Assembly: GCA_019137255.1 (NCBI GenBank)
Contig: WPDH01000013.1
Span: forward strand, 124,001-188,000
DNA from: Corinectria fuckeliana
Taxonomy: Eukaryota; Ascomycota; Sordariomycetes; Hypocreales; Nectriaceae
Direction of reading: 5' to 3'
Length of the DNA: 64,000 bases
Positions 10,722 to 20,169 of this stretch are shown here, in pieces (position 1 is the stretch's first letter; every line of letters begins with the position of its first letter). The translations under genes were made by a program, and so were the position numbers. Under the pieces are notes generated by a model. It searched no databases. It saw only the letters and a program-made list of their open reading frames with translations, and was not told the origin of the DNA.

Positions 10722-12131
10722 CTAAGTTCGGTAGTCTCCGTTGATGGTAACATAGTCGTGGCTGAAGTCGCACGTCCAGTGCACCGCCGACTTGTCACCA
10801 GTGCCCAGGCGCACCACAATCTCCAAGTCCTCCATCGCAAGGATCTCGCTCGCCCGGTCCTCGTTGACCTGCTCTGGCTCGCCGTCGACCAGCAGCTTCA
10901 GCTCGGGGGAGCCGTCGGTGGGGACGAAGGAAACGCTGGTGCGCTCGGAAGCGATCTCGGGGACGTCGTTGATGGGCTGGCCAGGAGGAGAAATCAGAGA
11001 GTAACCGGCAGCGCACAGGATACGGCCCCAGTTGGCGTCCTTGCCGTACAGAGCAGTCTTAACAAGAGGCGAGGTGGCAATGGTTCGGGCAACCTGACGG
11101 GCGGATTCCTCGGTGGCGCTGTCGACAACCCGGATTGTCACAAACTTGGTGGCACCCTCGCCGTCACGGACGACGTACTTGGCCAGGTCGGCGGAGAACT
11201 CGGTCAGAAGGTCCTGAAACGCCTCGAAATCGGCAGACTTCTCAGAGGAGACCTCCTTGCCGCCTGCAGCACCGTTGGCAAGCAGAGCAACGGTGTCGTT
11301 CGTAGAGGTGTCGCCATCGATAGTGATGGCGTTGAACGAGCGATCGACGGCGTGCCGGAGGACCTGGGGCATGACGCCGGGGGCAATGGGGGCGTCCGTA
11401 GCCAGAATGGTAAGGAGAGTCGCCATGTTGGGAGCAATCATGCCCGCACCCTTGGTCATCCCAGCGATGCGGTACTCGACACCTGGCGACGAGGGAAGCT
11501 CAAAGGACCTCGACATGAGCTTGGGAAAGGTATCTGTGGTGCAGATGGCCTTGGCGCAGTCGAGCCAGTGCCTGTGCGAATCACCGGCCTTGTGGCAGGC
11601 CACGGGGATGTGGTCGACAATCTTCTGGATCGGCAGCCTGGAGCAGCGTCAGCGAGAGAACATTGGAGGATCGAACAGCGTCAATTGGGCGGCAAACCTC
11701 TGGCCAATGACGCCAGTGCTCATGACGAGGGTCGAGTCCTCGGCGCCGACCCTCTGGTCGGTGGTCTGGGCCATGCTGGTGGCATCCTCGAGGCCCCCGG
11801 TTCCGGTAACGGCGTTTGCGTTGCCCGAGTTGACGATGACGCTTCGCAGGCCCGCGTTGGCCTTTTGCTGGAGGAGCTTGCGGCTGAAGGTGACGGGGGC
11901 GGCCTGGAACTTGTTCTTGGTGAAGACGCCGGCGGCGGCGCAGGCGCGGTCGGAAGAGACGAAGGCGAGGTCGGGCTTGCTGGTGTTGCCCGGCTTGACG
12001 CCGACGAAGATGCCCGAGGCGACGAAGCCCTTGGGATACGTGCCTGCGGTGGGCACGTACTGGACTTTGGAGGCCGGGATGGCCATGCCGCCGAGGCTGG
12101 TGGCCGACGAGTAAGCTCGCGAGAACTTCAT
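10722..12131 (-). CDS. argJ: Mitochondrial ornithine acetyltransferase (ArgJ family, bifunctional)
   Basis: Exons 12131-11698 and 11637-10722 give 449 residues. The enzyme transfers acetyl from N-acetylornithine to glutamate and can also make N-acetylglutamate from acetyl-CoA, the cyclic arginine pathway in mitochondria. The N-terminus (MKFSRAYSSATSLGG) is Arg/Ser-rich and acid-free, like a matrix-targeting sequence. The self-cleavage motif KGAGMIAPNMATLL is intact; Thr at about residue 218 would become the N-terminal nucleophile of the beta chain. The intron splits an Arg codon (AG|G), with a GTTTGC donor and a CTGAC branch. The yeast orthologue is ARG7. I chose the ATG at 12131 because the upstream extension begins without an ATG-type targeting sequence and runs into a poly-T/poly-G tract. 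Confidence 0.95.
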
Positions 12132-12162
12132 GGCTGCGGCTGGATCTGGATGTATTAGGATC

Positions 12163-12186
12163 CTTTTTTTTTGGGGGGGGGGGGGG
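12163..12186. repeat. Adjacent poly-T and poly-G runs
   Basis: About ten T are followed directly by about fourteen G, just upstream of the ArgJ start codon on its template side. Such runs often vary in length between isolates and in assemblies. Confidence 0.8.
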
Positions 12187-12634
12187 CGATGCAGAACAAG
12201 GGCGAAGGGTTTTTTTTTCCTGGCGTCCACTGCTAGCTGGAGGTTCTACGGTGGGTGAGTGAGTCTCTCAGCGTACAGTCAGTGAGCGATAGCGGTGTCA
12301 CAGCTAGGTTGTGCGTGTGGCTGGTGGGTAACTCCCGTCGACTTGAACCTGCAAGGAAAACCCTATCGATCGATAACTTGGAGCTTCAGCCAGGGCAACA
12401 TTACGGGCAATGTTCCTCAGAGTCATCGTACTAGGAAATCACTTCATCTCGCACGGATTTGTGCTCTCGAATAGTGCAATTCGAATGCTTCTCTTGCAAA
12501 CTAAATGCATCTGACTGACTTACTCTTCTAGCTTGCATTCTCCAGGTCTACTTCATCCTCGGTTCGCCGAATTCCGACTAGAAACGCATGGTGGTGGTAC
12601 CTGGAAGCGGCTAGCCATAGGATAGTTAAAATAG

Positions 12635-12656
12635 CCCAATCAATTCACACCATCCG
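12635..12656 (+). repeat. 22-bp dispersed exact repeat, copy 1
   Basis: These 22 bases match 60543-60564 exactly and in the same orientation. Both copies lie in non-coding DNA and follow a GGTGGT/CGGCT-containing context, which suggests a decayed dispersed element. Confidence 0.7.
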
Positions 12657-13447
12657 ATTGTTTATTTCTGGTTCTTCCAAAAGATGAGCAACCTACCTTC
12701 GACCCCGGACGCCTTGTTAAACCGTCCATGTTGTATCTGGTGGGTCAGTAATTCGACATCCAAAATGATTGGAATTAATGGCCAGCCGTTTTGAAGTAGT
12801 GAGTTGTCCGAGGTAATGTAAGATGCCACGCACCTTATGGTATTGGTCTGTATCTAATAGGTACCCTTCCCTACTTTGATCAAACCGAATCCAAAGCGCA
12901 TTCCCAATAGTCTTGCGGGTTCTTAAGATCGGCTGGTTGCTCGAGAGCAGATGCAAGTTTCGCAGCTTGATCTTCCAGCGGTGAGGGAGATGGGTACAAG
13001 AGTCTCTTCCGTGACCTCGCGAGTCGGTCAGAGCAGGCGGTGGTGGACCTTATTGGGCGCTTTTGTGTGCCTCACCCAAGAGCTTTGGGCTCCTTTGCGA
13101 CGGATCATCGTCAGAGCTGTTATTCTGTCATCTCCTCCAGCGGCAGCTTGAGGGTGCCTGAAAGAAGCAGGTTGTGATAATGCTGGGCTGTAGTTTGCTG
13201 TTACACCACGTATGGACTAGCATATACATGCATATATATAGTACGCCGGCGCGAATTGCTCAGGTAGCTGCTGCGTCCATAGCCAGACGGTCACGCTCAG
13301 AAGCATCGCAATGTAACATCAATGTTACTAATTATTAAGTGCTATAAACAAGCGCAACGTGCGCTAGGCTAATGAGTGTGTAGTTACTAATACAAGTAAG
13401 GTCATAATGTCCGTTCATCCCATCACAACGCCTCCCTCAGTACCTTC

Positions 13448-14155
13448 TCAAGCGCCATACTTGCTCCACTTGATCTTCGACACATCGCTGTAGCATTTGG
13501 AGTCAAGGGCATACTCGTGGCTAGAATAGGAGCCCTTCGGCAAAGTCTCCAAGTCAGCGCACTCGGGGACCAAGCGGATGGGAACGCAGTGCTTGGGGAT
13601 GTTGCGGTTTACGGAACCATCCGAGTGCTTGGTGATCTTGGCTTGCTTGATCGTGATGAAGTACTTCCCCTGGTAGTACGCCAAACTTTCGTTGCAGGCT
13701 AGATACGTCTCGGGGAGCAGGAAAGAGTAGGCCTTGGAGGGAGAAAGCTGGACCCCAGGAGTGCCAAGCCCAAAGTCGAGGTGAGCCGAGGATAGCGTCT
13801 TCGATTTGGAGTCCTTGGTCAACTTAAGACCCGAGGGTGTCAAGGGAGTGCCTCCGTCGGTGATGATGGTTGCCCGGCCTTCACGATGCTCCTTTTCGGT
13901 TCCGTTCTGGTAGAAGATGCGGCCGTCCCCCTTTATGACGCCGACGAGGGCTAGACCAGCTCCGGTGTGGATGCTGGTGACGAAGGTATTTTGGATGGAA
14001 GGATGGAAGTCTCTTGAAGGGTCGGTCACGTTGACGGATAGCTGGAAGCCCTTTGCGGTCTCCTCCACTGGGTATTTCGGTTTCGCAGCAGCCGCGGGTA
14101 CAGGCGAGGCGGCGGTGAGGCTGAGGAGCCCGAGGAGGATCGTTGTTGCGATCAT
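13448..14155 (-). CDS. Small secreted protein, DUF7907-like
   Basis: The single exon gives 235 residues. The start at 14155 places a clear signal peptide (MIATTILLGLLSLTAASPVPA) at the N-terminus; an in-frame extension further upstream would bury it. The mature part contains the segment TSIHTGAGLALVGVI followed by GRIFYQNGT, which I associate with the fungal DUF7907 family of secreted proteins of unknown function. There are potential N-glycosylation sites (NVT, NGT, NES) and four cysteines late in the chain (ACNES, KHCVP, PECAD, SKCYS). It has no known enzymatic motif. It lies alone in an accessory stretch. The family name is a recollection and the secretion call is firm. Confidence 0.7.
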   Translation of the reverse strand: MIATTILLGLLSLTAASPVPAAAAKPKYPVEETAKGFQLSVNVTDPSRDFHPSIQNTFVTSIHTGAGLALVGVIKGDGRIFYQNGTEKEHREGRATIITDGGTPLTPSGLKLTKDSKSKTLSSAHLDFGLGTPGVQLSPSKAYSFLLPETYLACNESLAYYQGKYFITIKQAKITKHSDGSVNRNIPKHCVPIRLVPECADLETLPKGSYSSHEYALDSKCYSDVSKIKWSKYGA

Positions 14156-15392
14156 GATGAGGGTGGTTCGATATCGTGAAGTTTTGACAGCTGAGAAATG
14201 CCTGGGCGGAATGAGATTGAGAGACACGGGATTGATCCAAAAAAGCCCTTGGGGTCTGTCGAGGAACAAAGAAGAGGGGTTCTCTGTCTCTTAAAGCATG
14301 TCCTCGGTCATATGCGGGAGAGGGTGAATGACGATCGAAGGTGGATCTGGAGGAAGAGAAGGAATCATTCAACCTCAATGGAGACGTAGAGAGGAGTGGA
14401 GGGAGAAACACACCGGGAGGCGGGAAAGAGCCCGTGAGTGGAGATGATCGCCACCCCCGAAGCCACTGAAAGCCAATCCCCTAGCGGCTGGTTGCAGGCA
14501 CCTGTCACCGCTGTCGGTACATAAATGGCTACAGTGGGCTCAGCTGCGGGGAGTCCCCTGTGGAGACGGTTGATCCCCCCGTACATATTCCGAACAACAG
14601 GAATGCCGTCATGCCGACCATTCCGCCGCGGCCTAGTAGGCGAGCATCGCAGAGATGTCAGGTAGCAATAAGTTCCATGCTTCCAGCTTAAACAGTGTAG
14701 GTTCAAACTGCTCAATCTATACGAAACACACCGACGCAATCCTCAGCACCATCGTCGAATTATACTCCAAACAAAACAATACTCCAAACGAAGGGACACT
14801 GACTCTGACGTCAGCCAAAATTGCGATGGGCGAGTCTCCGCTCCCAAGAACACGCAACGATCATGACAACCCAAGTCACCCTGTTACATAAGAACCAATA
14901 TCCATGTGTTTGAGAACATTGGCCCAAAGACCGTCTTTTCCTCCACCATGACTGAAAAAAGGTCTTGCACGTCGCACCATTTATTCCGCTGGTGGAACCC
15001 AAATCTGTGGATCTTGCCGGGCGGCCAGAGTCCAGGCTTGACGAATATTGCTAACACAGCTGTGCCTGCAGACGGCGATCCCGAGTGGTTGGTGATGGGC
15101 GATGGGGCGGTCGATGGGAGGTTCCGCGTTAACGATTCCCATTTTGCATCAACCTCGCACATCAGGTTGTTGCCTGCATCTTGTGAGTCGTCACACGACA
15201 GCTGCGGAGTTGGTCCACGTTCCGATCATCATCCCAGGGAGCGCTCCATGTTGTGCAGGTTGCCAGGTTCTTCGCTACAACCACGGGAACCCGCCGGTTG
15301 CAGGTAAAGTGAAGTGACGCAAGAGTAGTCCACACAATGATTCTTGGTCCATTGTAAAACAGGGCGCTGTTACACCTCAGTGCCAGTAGTTC
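14156..15392. other. Intergenic region, no gene seen
   Basis: Only short, unconvincing open frames occur on both strands. The left end holds the promoter of the secreted protein gene, and the right end is the 3' flank of the F-box gene. Confidence 0.5.
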
Positions 15393-16337
15393 TCAAGAGC
15401 GAATGCTGAGGGTCGACTGGCTGCGGGCCCAAATGGCTTGGGCATGTTCGCAGTCTTTGAAGTGCTCCAAGTACATTTCCCGGGAATACACGCGTTGTCG
15501 AAGTTTGAAGGCCTCCAAAGAGGGCTTCATTCCCATCAATACTTGGCAGCCTTTACAGGAGACTCCAGGCTGGATCTCGCCCGTCTTGGGGTTGAGGACC
15601 GGCAAAGCCGCGGATACTTCATACCCATAACCAGGCAAGTGCAATGTAGAGAAGTAGGTCTGCACCGGCTCCGGGTGTCCGATTGATCGCAAAACCTCGA
15701 TACAGTACTTTTCTGCAACGAGGAATCTTCTTTCGCCATTGTCTGATTTATGATGTACTTGTAATGTTTGTATTATAACAGTATGGAAGATCGGGATGAT
15801 GGCTTTGAGTTGTTCGACGGACATTTGAGAGATGGCCATCAGCTTCTCGAGAGGTGCCATACTCAATCCCGAGCCCGACTCGATGCAGGCAAAGCAGCAT
15901 CGCGTAGCAGTGGGCAGAAAAAGGTAGCAAGCGTAGAAGCCGCAAGACTGGCAGGTTTGGGACACAAGTGCCGAGTGCACTGTGGTTACGGCGATGTGGT
16001 GGCCGAAACCGCACCGAAGGAGCGAGCCGACGCACTGTAGCGCATGGATGCCCAGGTTATGATACTCGGGAACCGAAGCGACGACTGCCCGGGCGCGGCG
16101 ACTGACTTGGGTGAAGCGAAAGCCAGCAGAAACGTCGAGCATGAGACAAATGGAAGATAGAATTTCGGCGGGAAGAACATCAAGCGTTCCGAGGCCATCG
16201 TCGGGGTCGACACCGAGCGATTTGAAGAGGGTTGGGCGGACGAGGTCGCACTGGCGAGTTTCGATGTCGCAGGACGAGCGGCCACGCTTACCGCTTTCGT
16301 AGGAGGTGGCCTCCAGGATTGACTCGGAGTGGTCCAT
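15393..16337 (-). CDS. F-box protein with Cys-rich zinc-binding-like region
   Basis: The single exon gives 314 residues. An F-box-like segment lies at about residues 53-90 (LDVLPAEILSSICLMLDVSAGFRFTQVSRRARAVV). A Cys-rich segment follows with CQSCG, RCCFAC, CKGC and a late DCEHA, spaced as paired zinc ligands might be. In fungi such proteins are usually substrate adaptors of SCF ubiquitin ligases, where the F-box binds Skp1. The substrate cannot be read from sequence. I infer a lineage-variable adaptor because it sits in the accessory part of the window and has no housekeeping signature. Confidence 0.72.
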   Translation of the reverse strand: MDHSESILEATSYESGKRGRSSCDIETRQCDLVRPTLFKSLGVDPDDGLGTLDVLPAEILSSICLMLDVSAGFRFTQVSRRARAVVASVPEYHNLGIHALQCVGSLLRCGFGHHIAVTTVHSALVSQTCQSCGFYACYLFLPTATRCCFACIESGSGLSMAPLEKLMAISQMSVEQLKAIIPIFHTVIIQTLQVHHKSDNGERRFLVAEKYCIEVLRSIGHPEPVQTYFSTLHLPGYGYEVSAALPVLNPKTGEIQPGVSCKGCQVLMGMKPSLEAFKLRQRVYSREMYLEHFKDCEHAQAIWARSQSTLSIRS

Positions 16338-17782
16338 GATGCGAGGCCTGCTGTCGTCAGATGGCAGCGTTGAGGGGAAGGGACAGATAAGATGTGCCTC
16401 GTAAGAGTTACCAAATGCCTTTGAGGGTGGAGAAAAGCAAGTTGCAATGTACGGGGAAGGGAGTCGTGTGTGGGGATGGAGCCTGATTGATAAGATTGCC
16501 GAGAATCTGATCTCGGGTTCATGTATCGCCGGGCCTATCAGCGTCTGTATTCATGAGTCCCTCAACACTGAGTATTGCTGGGGTACCAGGGCAACGTTTG
16601 CTCTGTGCACCACCAACAAGCAACTTACGTAGTAAATCTATAGATATTAGCACTGGATCAAATTCAGCCATATATTATGACAATAAGATCTTTTAAAATA
16701 CAATCCCTATCTTAATCATATCACCAACGCTATCCTAACATTACTCCACCCTCTACAAGTAGCCCTCTTTAGCACGAGCTAATTTGCATAGTGTAGGGCG
16801 GGGTAAGCGGGGTACATTAGTCCCTGTAGAAAATTGGGCGATAGCTATGTACTTGTTCGTACACACAGTAAAAGTCGTAGCGATATTACTCACACGCAGT
16901 CTAGACTAACTAATTGGTCAGGCGATTCCTTCCTGAATGTGCTTAGATCCTGGCCGTCAGATCGCTGTTAACTTACGGAGCAGTGCGGCTCGATGTCAGT
17001 TGATTATTTGTTCTTCCATACAAGAGTCTTCCTGCAACGGACCTACAGACTATGGCTCTGGACGACTTCGTCAATTATACGACAATTATCGGTCAAGTAA
17101 GGAGTACGGAGTGAGCGTAAAGTAGCCGGATCTTGAGATGTCCCCGACTCCGCGAACACAAATGCTCAACTGATTAAGACCATTCGCAAACATGCCGTGT
17201 GCTGTCTCCGACCATGCAAGAAGCCCTCCGTACAACATCCAATGATAGCGAGCTACAGGGACAAAAAGTGGCCAGCAGGATAAAGCAGACTAGGGTACTT
17301 GTTTTACCGCTTTATTATCAAACTCAGTCATGTTGTATGCGGCTGCCGAACTGGTTCACTGCCAATAGGCGTCGATAGCTTGCATCTGGACGGCCTCCTG
17401 CAGAAATATCGGAAGGCCTCCCGCGGAGTACATCAGCAGGTCAGACACACCACGACGTCTGGTTTGCTGTCCACGAGCTCCCTGGAATTTCATAGCACCA
17501 ACAGCTTTACAAGTCGGTGCTAAAGCGAACCATCCTGGGCCGGGAAGCTTCTGTTGAAGGCAATCTGCACTAGTTACCTTGGCGCTTCCACACCGGTCAG
17601 GCCAAATGACAACCGTAGGTCCGTAGGGACTCTGCGGCCGCTGGAGAAATTGCGTTTTATCAGGGCTAGGCTTGGGCTGTGAAAGCGAGGAAGCATAAAT
17701 TGACTGCCTCGCAACTCTGTCTGGCCTCGAAAGCTGCTTTGCAAGCGCACCTGGTCAGGAACATTACAGGAAGCCCCAGTTC
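16338..17782. other. AT-rich gene-free stretch with possible transposon relic
   Basis: From about 16630 to 17100 the composition shifts to AT-rich with many TA dinucleotides, as seen in RIP-mutated repeats. A GGGGCGGGGT-like, G-rich block at 16792-16813 resembles terminal repeats of Fot/pogo-type elements, but I see no transposase remnant. No gene is supported. Confidence 0.4.
16630..17100. mobile_element. Candidate RIP-decayed transposon fragment
   Basis: The block is AT-rich and TA-rich, with an internal G-rich motif at 16792-16813 that recalls the ends of fungal Tc1/mariner (Fot) elements. There is no intact terminal inverted repeat pair and no protein remnant, so this is a weak call. Confidence 0.22.
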
Positions 17783-18854
17783 ATGAGCCAACAGCCTCCC
17801 ACCTACGACGATCTGGACGGGTTCCCGGACTTGGAACCCGAGGACCCGTCCTACCAGCAAGCTTGTCAGTACCCATGGCGGGTTTATCCACTCGCGGTTG
17901 GCTAACACAAGACGAGTCATGGTCACAGACGAAGCTTTTTTCGATGGCATGCAACCGTGGCCTGACACACATCAATATCCTCAAGATGGTGTGGCAGAAC
18001 CCGGAGCCTCGCTTCAGTCTGCAGACAGCACGATGGACATGTCCGCTTTGGACGCTCAGCTTCTCGGGACTGGTGTCGACACCAGTCCCATTCTGGATTC
18101 CCTGTTGTCGACAGATTACAGTGTCATTGAACAGCCACATGACCCTTCTTTTGATTCTTTTGATTCTTTTGGTTCCTTTGACCCCTTGTTCCCGTACACT
18201 CCCTTTCAACAACCGTTATCCTCTCTTGATCTCTCTACACTTGTCTCTGACGAAATACAACTGGCGGATGATTTTCCAGATACTCCCCAGGTTGCATTCC
18301 CCGCTCTGTAGAGTGAGAAATCCATGTCGAACATTCAGGGCGATTCCACCTCCACTTCCACCTCCTCGGCGGTTGGAGCGGATCACGATTCACAGTCACC
18401 ATCTCTTAGGGATATCAATTCCCCAGAAATGCCATCAGCGAGTCAAATGAGCCAAACTGCTGGTAGAGAGCTTGAGTTCGAGGAACTTCCGTTTTCTTGT
18501 CCGAAAAAAGATGAGTTTGTGGAGGATGGACTCTTCATCTGTGATCGCGAGGATTGTGGGAAGCGGTTCTCTACTCCGAGTTCTAGGAAGTAGGTCGACT
18601 TGTCCTGCGTCAAGGCCTCTCAATATCTGACAATTCCCAGGAAGCATATTAGAACTCACGCCACGCCGGTTCTATGCCCCAAATGCCCACTGAGATCGGC
18701 CACTCAGCGTGACATGCGCAAGCACCAGGAAACTCATGGCAAGCAGAACACGATACCGTGCCCATCTTGCAGTGAGATATTTACGAGAAGATACAATTTG
18801 GAAAGGCACACAAGGAAGAAACACCGAGCCGTGGTTAACAATTCCCACAACTAA
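17783..18854 (+). CDS. C2H2 zinc-finger protein gene carrying an in-frame TAG
   Basis: Exons 17783-17864, 17929-18589 and 18641-18854. Both introns are canonical (GTCAGT and GTAGGT donors, CTAAC/CTGAC branches). The second splice restores perfect C2H2 spacing: CDREDC, twelve residues, then HIRTH. Two more fingers follow (CPKC with its HQETH, CPSC with its HTRKKH). The N-terminal half is acidic, Ser/Asp/Pro-rich (DSFDSFGSFDP), like an activation domain. A TAG at 18309-18311 stops the frame between the two halves, yet the same frame stays open on both sides. It may be a nonsense mutation, an unrecognised intron, or two separate proteins. CAG to TAG would match RIP-type CpA to TpA change. The likely role is a sequence-specific transcription factor, if expressed. 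Confidence 0.6.
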
Positions 18855-20169
18855 GCGAGCCTCAAGTAGTCTAATGTCACACTCGTCCATGCTCTCTTGG
18901 GGCCCGCCAAACCTGCACTGCTATTCTCGTAGGGATGAAGACGACCTTTTCTTCTCAGGGAAGAATATGGTCACTACTTATCGTCGGCTCCAGTTCCTCG
19001 GAGTGACGAATTGGGTATTGTCATACTACAGCTACTGTGGCTAGGCTACAACATGTTAGTAGTATAAAGTTCAAGCAGCCACTAATACATACACACAAGA
19101 ATATGAAATGTAAGAATGAACGAGACCCTCCTTTTATCTATACACACCTGCTCTTAATCTGGTGCCCGGAGTTTCCAGCTGAAGCAAAAGCTTTGCTTGG
19201 ATTTGAAAAAATGAAGTGGGATTTGTAATAGTTACCATGGCTAGACAAGACCTTGAGTATGATCACGTCGAGGATAACAAAAGACTCTTTGAGGTATTTA
19301 GTGACTTTGCTGGCTGGTTTGTACAACTTAACAAATCTCCTTCAGTTATCGGCCGCCCATCTCGTGGTCTTCAATGATAATTACTAGCGATTTCGTTTAT
19401 ATGAGCATCCTTTATTATGTGGCACACCTTACTAAGATTATTTATCGGTGCTAATCTATATAGAATAGTGGCTTCTGAGTGGTACAAAAAAGACACTCTG
19501 ATCATGTCAAATATACCGCTTGCTGCTGGAAGGCGTCGCTTCGATGAACATGAGATTTAGGTGGGTAAGGTTCAATCTGTTTTCTCACATAACCATGGCA
19601 CTGGGCGAAAAACAAGGGTTCCAAGTTCAATCGAAGCACCTGTGGGCTTTAGTCTTAGAGAGGCTTGATCAAGTACCCTGTTGCTGTTAACAACGTTGGT
19701 GTGAAAACCAGGCTTGAACTCACTGGTTTGGGGGATTTGCCAGGCCGTTAAATACCTAGTAGTACCCGTGGACCTAAGTAAGTAAGTAGGTAGGTACCTA
19801 TCTAGCGACGTCGGGCTCTAAATGCGGGGCAGTTGTCCCCTGATGACGGTAAACGGGCCGCCACGAGTTACCAAAGTTAGGGCTGATGGTCCGAAATTTC
19901 CATCATGCCCGGCCGGTACAGGGCGTTTGGCGCGACGCGTCGATAAGGTAGGTACGGACTTAGGTAACTTTAGAAGGTACTACCAGGTAGGCTCCACGCT
20001 CCACTACCTTAGCGTTCCGCCCAATTGGATCTCCAGGACCTAAGTAATCGCCGATGGTCCATCTTCTTTTCGTAAAACCTCCCCTCACTCCGCATTCCGC
20101 GTCGTCTCTCCAACCTTACAGCGTCTACTTATTCCTAGCCACCGCTGCCAGCTGTCTCGCTCGCCCGCC
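18855..20169. other. AT-rich intergenic region, no gene seen
   Basis: The part 19050-19500 is AT-rich without a coding signature. A perfect TAGGTACCTA palindrome lies at 19791-19800 within a run of TAAG/TAGG units. The last 100 bases are the CT-rich leader of the F-box/ankyrin gene. Confidence 0.5.

Larger units (their letters stand above)
12132..13447. other. Gene-free, partly AT-rich intergenic region
   Basis: The left part is the ArgJ promoter, with a T10/G14 homopolymer run at 12163-12186 and a TGAGTCT near-match to a Gcn4/CPC1 site around 12259. A 22-bp segment at 12635-12656 recurs exactly at 60543-60564. The stretch 13200-13400 is AT-rich. I find no coding gene. Confidence 0.55.

Noticed and set aside
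10641..12158. 505-codon open frame on the plus strand across the whole ArgJ gene
   Set aside because: It is antisense to a clearly conserved gene including its intron. Open antisense frames are common with this G/C-rich third-position bias, and it has no family motif.
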